From NCBI RefSeq assembly GCF_963576545.1, contig NC_083645.1, positions 620,001 through 684,000 on the forward strand: DNA of 64,000 nt. The letters run 5' to 3'. Of the stretch, positions 32,060-43,800 are shown one piece after another. How positions within the stretch are numbered: the first letter of the stretch is position 1; every line of letters starts with the position of its first letter. A program made the translations under genes and the position numbers. The notes under the pieces were generated by a model. It was not told the DNA's origin. It searched no databases and saw only the letters and a program-made list of their open reading frames with translations. The DNA comes from Limanda limanda (taxonomy: Eukaryota; Chordata; Actinopteri; Pleuronectiformes; Pleuronectidae).

Positions 32060-34668
32060 GTGACTTTTGCCAGGGCTGTCTCTGTGCTGTGATCGGTTCT
32101 AAACCCAGACTGAAAGTCTTCATATATATTATTTTCCTGGAGAAACTCACACAGCTGATTGGCCAGAACTTTTTCTAAGATTTTAGAGAGGAAGGGGAGA
32201 TTAGATATTGGCCTGTAATTTGCTAAAACCTCTGGGTCTAGGGTGGGTTTTTTGAGTAGGGGTTTGATTACAGCTATTTTAAAAGACTGTGGTACATAAC
32301 CTGATGATAATGACAGATTGATTGTGTTAAGTAACAAACTATCTATTAGGGGCAGAATTTCTTTAAGTAATTTAGTTGGAATCGGATCTAAGATACAGGT
32401 TGTTGGTTTAGAAGTCAGATTATTTTTCTCAGCTGATCAAAGGTGATCAGAGAGAAGCTGTCTAAATAATTGATAAGTTTCTCACCAGTTCCTGAGATTT
32501 CTGTTCCTGGTAGGGTATTAGTACCAACTGAGGTCGGGAGATTATTTTGGTAAACTGATCACGGGTGATCAGAGAGAAGCTGTCTAAGTAATGGGAAGGA
32601 TTCTCAGCCGTTTCTGAGATCTCTGTTGTTGGGAGGGTATTAGTGCCAATTGAGGGCAGGAGATGGTTGATTTTATTTCTAATAGTTAGAATTTTATCAT
32701 TAAAAAAGGTCATAAAGATATTGCTATTTAGGGATTGAGGAATACTGGGTTCGGTGGAGGTGTGACTCTCTGTCAGCCTGGCTACAGTGCTGAAGAGAAA
32801 CCTTGGGTTGTTTTTGTTCTCTTTTATTAGTTTTGAATAATAGGCAGCTCTTGCTTTGTGGAGAGCCTTTTTATATTCTTTAACACTACTCTTCCAGTCT
32901 AGGAGATTTTCAACACTGTTGCTGGAGCGCCACTTCCTTTCTAATTTTCTTGATATTTGTTTCAACTCATGTGTCTTGGAATTATACCACGGAGCTAATT
33001 GACTATGTTTTACACATTTCTTTTTTAGAGGCGCTATTGAGTCTAATGTTAATCGTAATGAGTCTGCAGAGCTATCTACGAGGTGGTCAATCTCAATAGA
33101 GCTCGGGTTTTTAAAGAATTTGTTGTTTATGTCGACGGATAATACGGGTTTAAATGTAATCGGAATTATTTCCTTAAATTTAGCTATAGCACTATCAGGT
33201 AGACATCTAGAAAATGAGTTTTTTATTAGGGGCATATATTCAGATAATGAAAAATCGAAGGTTATTAAATTATGGTCTGATAGTACTGGATTGCGCGGAA
33301 GTACTGTTATATGTTCAATTTTGACACCGTATGATAATACAAGGTCAAGTGTGTGGTTACAACAATGAGTAGGTTGATGTACATACTGACTTAAACCAAT
33401 TGAGTCTAGTATTGAAATAAATGCTACGCTCAGGCTATCTTTATTATTGTCAACATAAAGTCACCAACAATAATAATTGTATCGGTCTTTAGGACTAGGT
33501 TTGATAAAAACTCAGGGAATTCTGTTAGAAATTCAGTATAAGCCCCAGGAGCACGATAAACTATAGCAAATATGATTGGCTGTTGGTGTTTCCTGGATTG
33601 ACGTGGAAGATTAAGAACAAGACATTCAAATGAGTTGTAGCTGAGTTTAGGTTTAGGATTAATTGATAGACTGGAGTTAAAAATAGCAGCAACTCCACCT
33701 CCTCGCCCGAGTTCCCTGGGAACGTGTGAATTTATATGACTGGGGGGAGTAGATTCATTTAGACTGACATATTCATCAGGATGCAACCACGTCTCATTAA
33801 GGGACAATAAATCTATATTGTAGTCCGAGACTAGTTCATTAACTAAAATAGCCTTTGAGGACAGTGATCTAATGTTTAAAAGACCACATTTGAAAGTCTT
33901 AGTTTCCTGTGTTGTTCCAGAGGTTGTGTTAATTTCTATAAGATTATTGTGATTTCTTGCTCTGTTATTGTTTAATTTAAATAATTGAATCGGACGGTAG
34001 ACAGAGACAGTCTCTATGCGGTTGGGTGACTGATCTAGAGGGAGCGCAGAGAAGTGTTTAGCACTGCCGCTCTGCTTCCTGGTCCCAACTGGGTTGTCAT
34101 GTAATAGACTGGGTAATATTCCTAGATAAGAGAGCTGCTCCATCCCAAGTTGGATGAACGCCGTCTCTCCTAACAAGACCAGGTTTACTCCAAAAAGTTT
34201 GCCAATTATCTACAAAGCCCACACCATTTACAGGACACCACCTCGACAGCCAGCGGTTAAAAGACAACATGCGACTAAACATGTCATCACCTGTTGTATT
34301 AGGGAGAGGGCCAGAGAAAATTACTCTGTCCGACATTGTTTTTGCAAAAGCACACACCGACTCAACATTAACTTTAGTGATCTCCGACATGCGAAGCCGG
34401 GAGTCGTTGCTGCCGACGTGAATTACGATTTTACTGTATTTACGATTAGTTTTAGCCAGCAGCTTCAATTTGGATTCGATGTCGCCGGCTCTGGCCCCCG
34501 GGATACAATTGACTATGGTCGGTGGTGTTGCTAACCTCACGTTTCTCAGAACCAAGTCGCCAATAACCAGAGTTTGTTTCTCAGCGGGTGCGTCGCTGAG
34601 TGGAGAAAATCTATTTGAAACGTGAGCTGGTGGGTCTTTAATCGTGGGCTGTCTAAGGGTAGCACTAT

Positions 34669-34770
34669 GCATACCATACAAAATAACATACCATACAACA
34701 TATAACATATAACCTTGTATAACATATAACCTTGTACATATAACATCTAACATATCACATATAACATAGT
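34669..34770. repeat. Degenerate ACATATAAC tandem repeat
   Basis: Short units (ACATATAAC, CCTTGTAT variants) over about 100 bp at the 5' edge of the large LINE. A similar run occurs at about 4270-4316. Confidence 0.7.
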
Positions 34771-37700
34771 TAAATGAAGCAGCAGTTAACAGGGAGAAGG
34801 AGTGGGGAATATGAAATTAAAATATATGTAATATCTGTTTAACAATTGGAAGTGTATGTGGTACATATAGTATATGTTGAAGAGTATTAGTCCAAGGACA
34901 GAACCCTGTGAAACTCCATGACTAACTTGTATGTACATTGGGGAGACATTGTTAACATTAACAGATTGAAATCTTATCTGATAAATAAGACTTGCTCCAT
35001 TGCACCTCGGAGCTCAGCTCTCTGAATGACGTCACACCTGAATAACCAAAGTTGATAGCGTTCCAGTTGCACAGGAACAATGTTTACATTAACCAGCTAG
35101 CTATTATTACCCAAAAAAGTTCATAGTAACGCATTACGCTGCGTTTTGCGTAAACTAACGTAGTAAGACGTCCACAGACAATAATTGGACAGTACTTTAT
35201 ATTTAAGTATTTCATTCTGATAAACAGGAAAAACATAGGTGGTAGTAGGGGCAGCCAACTATACTCCACTCATCTCCATCCTAGAAGTGGGCTGATAATA
35301 TTCCTTATAATGAATGAGGTTGCATTGTTTTTGATAAGTGATATGTCAAGGCTGTGGCCTCCCTCACTGGAACTCCCCCAGCTGGATCACTTCAGTATTG
35401 AAAAGGGGAATCCTCAGATTCCACATCATCTATGCGATTTACTGCAAGTGGAGTGGAGAGGTTGATGTGGTTGCCCTATTAGACTCATAGTCTAACTAGT
35501 AGTAAGATAAGCGGCAATCCTTCAAACTACCACAACTTCAGCACTTTGAGATAACATCAGAGAAAACATGAAGCGGTCTAAACATGGAACATATTGTATC
35601 AAATTCACAGTTATGCCATTAAAGCTCCTCATCTGTAATACCTTAATAATCCACTTAATCTTCATTAACATTAAACTATTCACAAAAACATACAACAAAA
35701 TTGATGAATTGGTGACTCCAGTTTCTGAGCACTTCTCATAAAGAGAATAATTGACTGAACTGTGGAAGTTCAGAGTAACATTGTGAATTTTCCCTTTCTG
35801 ACAGGAGGAAAACCATGTGCTGTTGTGTTCAGACTTATTTGTCACAGCAGAGAGATAAGACGAGCCAGCTGCTTCTATTTTCCCTATCTCAGCCATCTGA
35901 CTATTTCTCAACTCTGACAGCCTGAGACAAAGACCTTTTAATTTTCAGACTGACTGAGCGTTTAAAGATGAGTTTTAAATTGGTTATGGGAATCCAACAC
36001 TTACTAGAACCCACAAGACACATCTTAAGACAGAAAAGAATAGAATTAATTATTAAGTTATCACAAAACCAATGATACATTTACATTTTAATAAATATTG
36101 ATAAAATGACACATTTCTTGATTAATTACATTAAATAACTTAAATAAAATGCCTTATTTCTATAGTGTTCTGTTACATGACATTTAAATTGCAACTTTAA
36201 TTTGCTGCTAGGTTCAACTTTGGAAACAGGACAATAGGAAAAAAAAACCTATTTCAGTTTGTAACTTTTGTTTTGTAATTTACAATTTTGAAAACAACTA
36301 ATATGTCTGAACTTGAGATTGTGTCTTAGCTGTGAGCATCCAATATTCAAATATTCAAACTTATTGTTTACGACTACATGTAGACCTCACTGCTGTTATT
36401 CTTATTAGCTAAAATATAGTGAGGGAGAAATGTATGATGGCAGTTATTAGGGAGGCCACAGAGAGTAGGCTGGCGTTTACTAGGACAGTAAGCGGTTGAT
36501 TACATGAGGAGCAAGAGAGTCAGGTGGTATTAGTATATTGTTAACTAAGTGTGTTCCCTCCATTTGAGCTGATTAAATCTGAGTAATTAGTGGATTTTGC
36601 TGTAGAGAGAGCGTCCTTGTAGTGAAGAATATGATCTTTGATGTTTCTTTGTGCACAACAAGTCCAGTTTTCTTGTAGAGGTGTATCAAGCAATGTCATT
36701 TTGCAGGTTTAAACTTTTGGGTAGAATGGGAAAAGGAGACAGACCAGGTTTGAGAGAAGAGTAATGAAACTATACTTTAAAGACAAAAGTGCAGCAGAAT
36801 ATGTTATCCGACTTCTTTTAAAAAGACAGGTAGAAAGAAAGAGTTATGCAATCCACGACTCCCAACCCCTATGCTATAAATCTAGATTTTTCCTTCCGGC
36901 TCTCGGTTCAGATTCCCGTCAGTTAAGAGTAACAGGTAGAAACACTTTTTTATCCCCTCAGCCATCTCTCTTTTAAATTCAAGATGGGGGAAGAGCTGTG
37001 TGACCAAAGGTTATCAATTGGCTGAGTTTGTTGTGTAGTGTTGTTTTTAATGACATGAGAAAATACAAGAGACAATGTGGCTCTTGTATGGTGGTGGTGG
37101 TGACAATGTTAACTATGATGTCTTTGATGACTACGTCCCTGATGATGGCTGGTTGTATAACATATAGCAAGATGCTGACCCCTTATTGTACAATAGGCTA
37201 TGTCCATGCTTTATTTCTTATGTGTTGCACCCCTTGCTGTGAACACAAATTGCCCTATTGGGACAAATAAAGTGGGACAATTTAAGTTGAAGGTGTTTAT
37301 AACTTCACACTTAACTGGGGAAATAATTCAAACACTTTACTCAAAATCATTAATAGTTTGGCATTTATGTGTACATAAGAAGAATGACAGAACAATTTGA
37401 GAGGAATTAAAAGAGACCCTGAAAGAGCAGTCCAAACCCTGCTTCTTGTCTTCCATTGGGATAAAAGTAGGAATGGGTATGATTGTTGAATTGTTCATTT
37501 CAGAAAAAGTAGCTGTTGTTTGCAGTTCCCTAAAATCTGCAGTCAAATGTTTGCTTTTTGCTTGGGAAGGTTCTGTTTTACAATCCCTTAACCCCTGACT
37601 CTGTTCTAAAAGGATTCCAGCAGGTTTGAAGAGATAAATTATAGATAAAACTATTAAAGATAAAACTGGATTTGTTCTCTAATTGTGTGATTTAAAGTGC

Positions 37701-38725
37701 CTATTAAAATCTGCTGACCTGCCACAAACAGACTATGTCTCTGACACTGTGCATTCTAAGAGCTCCGTGGGTTAATGTTAAGGACCCTCAGAGGACCAGT
37801 TGAGATATAGAGAACAATGAAGCCTGCTAAAACCTTATGTTGAAAAGTGCCTTGTACAATAAAAGGAAAGATTATAAAAAATCTAATCATCCTAAATAGG
37901 TCTGATCTCTGTTGCTTACAGACCTTGGTTGACTTTATTCACTTAATCTGACTTTCTAAGATCAGGGTCTAGGGTCAACTGATACTGACTACTGAGAAAC
38001 TTAAATAGTGAATCGTTTGCGGAGTATTTCAGTATTGAGCTGGTAGATAGGGATGACAACTAGAGTAGATAATACCACTTCACTTTGCCCACCCACATTT
38101 TCCAGGTGGTCCAATGCAAAAGACAGATACACTGGATGGGTTTGGCTCCATTTATAGCTCCAGACAGAAGAAGAGGAAACCTATGTATGGACTGAACACA
38201 GGCAAAGAGAACTCTGGCTCCAGCACCTCTGTTCTATGGTCATTTCAAACCATATGAATAAATTCAGCCAGTGTGGATGGGAGCATCTCTGCTAGCAGCA
38301 TGTCTCAGGACGTCTCAGGACTTTACAAAAGATTTATTCTTTCTTGAGCTTACCAAGTTCACTTTTATTCCACAATCTTTGATAACTGCAATCCAGTCTT
38401 CAAGAGGAGTCTTTTCCTTTTCTTTTTCATCTGACTTCCATTTAACAATCATGAAGATTTATTCTAATGAGGGATTTTCAACAGGAAAACAGATGCTTGG
38501 ATTGTAAAATTTCATGAATATTTTGGTTTGACCATTTCGAAAGGTGGAGCGAGAGGAGACTTGGATCGTCGAATCAAGCACGGAATTTAATTTACATTCT
38601 TGCTTATGAATGAATGTTATTCTTTAGACTACGCAACAGCTGATTTGACAAACCACAGCTACCAACGAGAATTGCTAAAAGGACCTGATTTACATTCAAT
38701 CAACACCACATCAGAAGGACTGATC
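34771..38725. other. Four-kilobase stretch without recognised genes
   Basis: Open frames such as 35522-35911 (minus) have no recognisable motif, biased composition or splice support. No transposon ends were recognised. It may contain 5' untranslated sequence or promoter of the following small gene. Confidence 0.35.
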
Positions 38726-39106
38726 ATGGGTCTTTGCACAAGCAAGGCAACTGTCACTCTTGATCCCAGCGCTCATACTCTAAGTGCAGACCGAGCCAGT
38801 CAGGCAGCAGGAGAGGAAGTCAGCCCTGAAGGGACCCCCATATTGGATGAGGGTATCATGATGGTACAGCCGGTCAAAAGAAAAGCTGAAGGCGGAGGAG
38901 GAATAGGGAGAACCAAGAGTGACGGGCTGGTCAACCAAACAGCCAAGGGCTACCTGGAGTTGGGGGGGAAGGGAGGAGGAGAGGGGGAGGCACAGACTTC
39001 ACAGGAGGCTGAGGAGGAAGATGAGGATGAGGATGGTGATCAGGTTGAGGAGCTGATCAACTTGTCAGACAGTGAGGGAAGCTTGAGGAGTGAGTTTCTT
39101 GAGTAG
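38726..39106 (+). CDS. Small acidic protein with N-myristoylation-type start (unknown function)
   Basis: I do not recognise this gene. The chosen ATG has a good context (A at -3, G at +4) and gives 126 residues starting MGLCTSKATVTL. A glycine at position 2, a Ser at 6 and a Lys at 7 fit an N-myristoylation signal, with Cys4 as a possible palmitoylation site. The middle has a basic patch (VKRKAEGGGGIGRTKS). The C-terminal third is acidic (EAEEEDEDEDGDQVEE), then LINLSDSEGSLRSEFLE. No transmembrane segment. The frame is open upstream to 38600, but the upstream residues look like untranslated sequence. An AATAAA lies 250 bp downstream. It could be a single-exon gene or a last exon. Low-complexity runs of Gly and Glu make chance open-frame status possible, but the start motif and poly(A) signal argue for a real gene. 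Confidence 0.6.
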   Translation: MGLCTSKATVTLDPSAHTLSADRASQAAGEEVSPEGTPILDEGIMMVQPVKRKAEGGGGIGRTKSDGLVNQTAKGYLELGGKGGGEGEAQTSQEAEEEDEDEDGDQVEELINLSDSEGSLRSEFLE

Positions 39107-39357
39107 AAAAGATGAAGGGAGGTAAGAGGAGGAAATATAATGACAGCAAAAAGTTAAGAAAGTCAGGAAATTATAAAAAATGACAAAACATCTGTTGCTT
39201 TTATCTTGAGCTTGTAATTGCTGAATGAGATGTGGAGCTTTGAGGCTTTAAGTTTGTGTCTTATTTTGTGTTTCATAATGTATTCTGCTGGGCTAAAGTT
39301 TATACTTATGGAATGCATTTGGAATAGAAGCATTAAACTGTCACAAAGAGAGCCTTA

Positions 39358-39363
39358 AATAAA
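39358..39363 (+). terminator. Poly(A) signal of the small acidic-protein gene
   Basis: AATAAA about 250 bp after the stop codon, in the right orientation, followed by a GT-rich stretch (CATCATCTGTGTGTCATG). Confidence 0.6.
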
Positions 39364-40876
39364 CATTTGTGAATACAGCACATGTAAGTGATCATCATCT
39401 GTGTGTCATGAGCAGTCATAGGTCTGGGACAGTATAGCTAAGATAACATTAGAGTGGCTTATTATATATATATATATTACGTGGCTCCAGCAGATCCCAG
39501 GCACAACATCTGAAACCTCTATCCAGAAGATTGCAGAACCTTCAATCTCCTTAGAACCCGAGCTTGAGTAAGACATAAGACATACAACACACACATACAC
39601 ATATGTTTAATTGGGTGTTTGGGTGTTTGTAATACTTACTTATTACAATACCTGGTACAAAAGTTTCTGTTACTCAACCCAGCTTAATCAAAGTAGCATT
39701 CCAACCACTCCAATTTACACACTGCTAGTACCATAAACTAGCTTGATTAGAAGATGAAATGAAATTTAACAATTAAACAACTCACAATTAACCAGGAGGT
39801 ATATTTCACTCTCTCTATTTCCACACCTTAATCACAGACATTTAACAATATTAATTCCTAATGGAAATGCTACCAGACAGTTCTTATCAATTAAATTCCA
39901 TGGCGATTAAGGGGAATGAAATATGTGGTGTATTGCAATTCTGTGTTCCAAAATGTATGTGTAAAAAATCCTATAAGCATCATTATAATATCCTATGGCC
40001 AAGTCCTCCAGATTTTTATTTAGCACGTGTATACAACCTGTAGATGTGCTCATACATTTTTCCACAACACCAGTAAAGTCCTGAAATTGGATACATTCAG
40101 CATTTTATAATATAAAATAAAAACCCTTTTAACAGGGTAAAAATACATAGACACCTCAGACAGAGCCACGTGTGAGGGATCCCTCTCCCAGGACGGACAG
40201 AAGTGCAATAGATGTCAAGTGTAGGAAAACATTATCAGGTGTACAAAAATATCAGATTTGAGCTGAAAATAAGCACTTACAGAACACAATCAAATTATTA
40301 GTTTGTGTGCAGGCAAACACTGTGGCACAGTTGAGGCTTATGTGAATTCCCAGCTAAGGATATAATGGCTGGATGAAATAAACTACTGCAGTTCATTCAG
40401 TGACCTATAAACTGCAGAAAAATGATCTGACTTCACAGAGTTGAGGAAATGCCGTAACAGTCATATGCAGTCAGATTTCACTGATATGTGGCTAGCATCA
40501 ACACATGCTGCATCACTCTTGCCGTCGAGTCAGGGTCCTGTTGAGTAAGGACGTCCTGTGGGGGAGCATGTTGACGGAGACAAATAATCACACGATGGAC
40601 AAAATAATTCAGGGTTTCCCCAAAAGTTTGGAAATGACCCATCCTGATCTATTAAAAGCTAAAAACCTGGCTCCTATCCATTGACAAAGGGAGAGGTTCA
40701 GATGTGTACAACTTTCTACAACATACAGCGAGTAAAAGTGTAGGTTAAGATAATTTGTTGGAGCTAAATAAGACCATCCCAGACAAAAATTTTACTGATC
40801 TACTTATTCAAATACAAAACATTTCTATATCTTAATTCATATCGTGAATTTAGACCTTTATAGTGATCTATCAGCC
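39364..40876. other. Intergenic stretch upstream of the cytokine gene
   Basis: Apart from a LINE 3' fragment at 40127-40245 nothing is recognised. The cytokine gene's promoter should be in its last few hundred bases; no clear TATA box was identified. Confidence 0.4.
40127..40245 (-). mobile_element. CR1/L2-type LINE 3' UTR fragment
   Basis: Shares TGAGGGATCCCTCTCCCAGG, ACGGACAGAAGTGCAATAGA and TGTCAAGTGTA with the 3' UTR of the large LINE at about 24900-24990. Truncated on both sides. Confidence 0.8.
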
Positions 40877-43800
40877 ATGACTGGGTTCTCCACCACCTCC
40901 AGATGGATGCTGCCTCTACTGTTGCTGCTTATTTCCATCAGTCTTCATCATTCATGCAAAGTGCTTCTACATGAGTTCAATAACAATGTGAATCATTTTG
41001 GACTGAGTGCAAAGGTAAAGTGTCTTAATTTCAACACATTTTACACATACACATATGTAGATATATGTGAGTGAATTTGGTTATATGTGCGTGTGTGTGC
41101 GGGTACGTGTGTGTGTGTGTGTGTGAGAGAGAGAGTGACAGAGAGAAACTGAGAGAGAGAGAGAGAGTGTAAAAAGCAAACAAACAAGCTGGTTTTTAAC
41201 TAGATCTTGCTGATACCTCTTTTGAGATGTTACTTCTTGTTTTGTTTTGACAGAATTGTTCTAAGAACTGCAGCTCAGTCCACATAACTGTAAGTCTGAA
41301 CCCGTTTTTTTCATCAGATATCCTCTGTTGCTGTTAATCTGACTGTATCTCAGCACTCCAAAAAATCAAAAGGGTGCTTACCAAGTAAGCTTAAATCTCA
41401 AGTTTGATATTGAATTCATGGGACACTCGAAAGAAAAAATTCTTGGATTCCCGTCCGTGAAACGGACGTAAGAAGCACATAAAGATAACTAATACAAGAG
41501 ATTTGAAAATATACATTTTCCAAACATGTACCTCTAATTATTTCATCAAAATATTAACACGTTTTTGTGCCTTTTAAGGGTCATAAATTCCAACTCTTCA
41601 AAACAAAGAGATTTAGTGTTACATAAGAAGAAAATATTGTTCTCTCTTACTACTCAGACATTGTTGATATGTTACATAATGGGAGGGGAGGAGGAGTAAA
41701 GCAATAAGTTTTAGTTTTACTGATTTAAATATTTATGTTAGCTTCCAAAGTACACCATAAGAAACAAACTGTGTGTTTTTACCTTTTACAGAGGAGAATT
41801 TTCTGAGGAATAAGATAATAAGCTTAAAATGTTATGTTCACATTGCCACTGAGACAGAAATGCTGCAATCTGCACTCTGTAACGTAATTTTGTTGCTCTA
41901 TACTGATGTGAGCATACGGTTCTTCAGGACCACAGCATCGTTACCACTTCCTCTTTGCTGTAATCTCATCTGAATCAATTTCAGTTACTGATGTGAAGTT
42001 TTTTTGTCTACATGCAGTTTTGTTTCTATTTAACCACAAATTTGTGTTCAGTGGTAAATATTTATTTCTCTTTCATCCTTTTGGAAATATTTATCTATAA
42101 TATATCTACTTTTACACCAATTTAATTATTTTCATTTGTAGCATGACAAATTACCGGAATTTAAAACAAGAAAGTTACAAAAGTTACATTGAGGAGGGAT
42201 TGTTTACAACAAACACTGGATTACATTAATGTCATCTCTGTATGTCATCTCCCCAGGACAAAATATGTCGCTGTTTTAACTTGACTCTGACAGCAGGGGT
42301 AAGTGGTTTGTGTATTTGTGTGTCAGTACTAATGCAATAAAGTCTACTATCATAAATTATGTAATGATGATACACACAATTTTATGATAAACTATAAAGA
42401 AAATTAAGAATGGAAAATTGCCCTGATACCTGGTAGGCATATATACCAACACACATGAATGCGATGATTGTCTAGACTGCTGTCTACAATGTTATTGTCT
42501 GATTTCATTCTACTTAACACATCAGGAATTATCAGATGATCTTCATCTGCAAAAATACAGTCACGCGGAATTAATCAATATATACTGGCAAGCTTATGTA
42601 GTGTTAGGTTAGAAATAATGTCAGCAGATTTCTTCATAGATAAGTGGAATTATTTTTCTGTTCCAGACCTTTCATGTGATCACTCTGGTTTTAAAACAGA
42701 GCTTCTAATAAACTGTGGGAGAGTTTAGTACAGTATGTAAATACATCCCAACTATTAAAGCTTCATTTTAATTAAATTAATAATCTTTGATTCTTACGTA
42801 TTGCCTGACATTCTGAAGCTTTTGCTGTTTTATCATATAACAAATCAACATGATTAGAAACAAAAACGAAAGCATCCGACATATTTTATTTAAAATAATG
42901 ATCCACACACTTTTTCTCATTATTATATATAGGCATTTCTGTCAAACATGGCTCACAACAGATCAACTTTAGCAGCAGAACAGATAAAAACTTATTTTGT
43001 ATCTACATCATATGTTCATATTAGTTCATCAAACAAAAGATAATAATACCAATAATAAAATATAAAAAAAATCCCTATAGTTAAGTACAGTATATCTTTA
43101 GCGTTTTACTTAAAAGGTCAGCAGTCATATCCACTGTTTATTTGCTTTTCTAGTTTCATCATTTACATTCATGGTTCATGGTTGTATACCACTCAAAGTG
43201 CTATACAGTACAGTTTTGCAATTCATCTATTCACACAAAAATTCACATAGTGTATCTATGTGCAGCACTTTCTCTATCACACATCTAACACACACTGCCA
43301 CCATAGCCTTCAGAGGAAATTTAGGGTTCATTACATGCCCAAGGACACTTCAACACATGAAATAATGTAATCATTTTGTTTCATCCTCTGAAAAGGAATG
43401 TGGCTTTCCTCGTCATTACTCTGATGCCCTGAAGATCCTGAACAATTATACTTCCTCTAAGGGCCTCATCCCCGATCTGATCGATGATCTGGAGTGCTTG
43501 AATTTGAACTTGACAGCTCAGATGGTAAACAGTTCAGTATCCTGCTCACACCAGTATGTCAGTATGACTGTATTTGTGTCCAGTGTTTCCATCAATGAAT
43601 GTCTTGTATCCAAACTCTCTTGCCACATCCCTCAGAGGCTGCAGCCTAAGGCTGACGGCATCACACGGCACAACTAGGCTGCCCATTTAGAAGAGAAAAA
43701 CATCCTTCCATTAGGTTCAAACTTACCCAGGAGTCTTGTCGTTGAGCTTGCACAATGGTAAAGGTTGGACAATTAGATAAGGACTGCTGCACACTAGAGG

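Larger units (their letters stand above)
24745..34760 (-). mobile_element. Large CR1/L2-type LINE, interrupted by two later insertions
   Basis: Non-LTR retrotransposon read right to left. At 34753-34097 is an SGNH/GDSL esterase-like domain ([21 protein letters not shown]). At 34176-33430 is an APE-type endonuclease ([32 protein letters not shown]). At 33235-32462 is a linker. At 32337-32060 and 28322-28050 is reverse transcriptase (ANYRPISNLPFLSKILEKVL; LDLS-type AFDTIDHQILLQRLK; HHGVPQGSVVGPILF). At 26463-25573 the RT continues (YADDTQLYLS) into the thumb. A 3' UTR follows to an AATCAATCAATC tail. A BEL element (28323-32059) and a 1.6-kb element (26470-28046) split the RT. The esterase/endonuclease region is shifted in frame and one segment (about 32430-32675) is tandemly duplicated. 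Not active. Confidence 0.88.

Noticed and set aside
35522..35911. 129-codon minus-strand open frame
   Set aside because: Composition looks like random AT-rich sequence with no domain, and no splice, promoter or poly(A) support.
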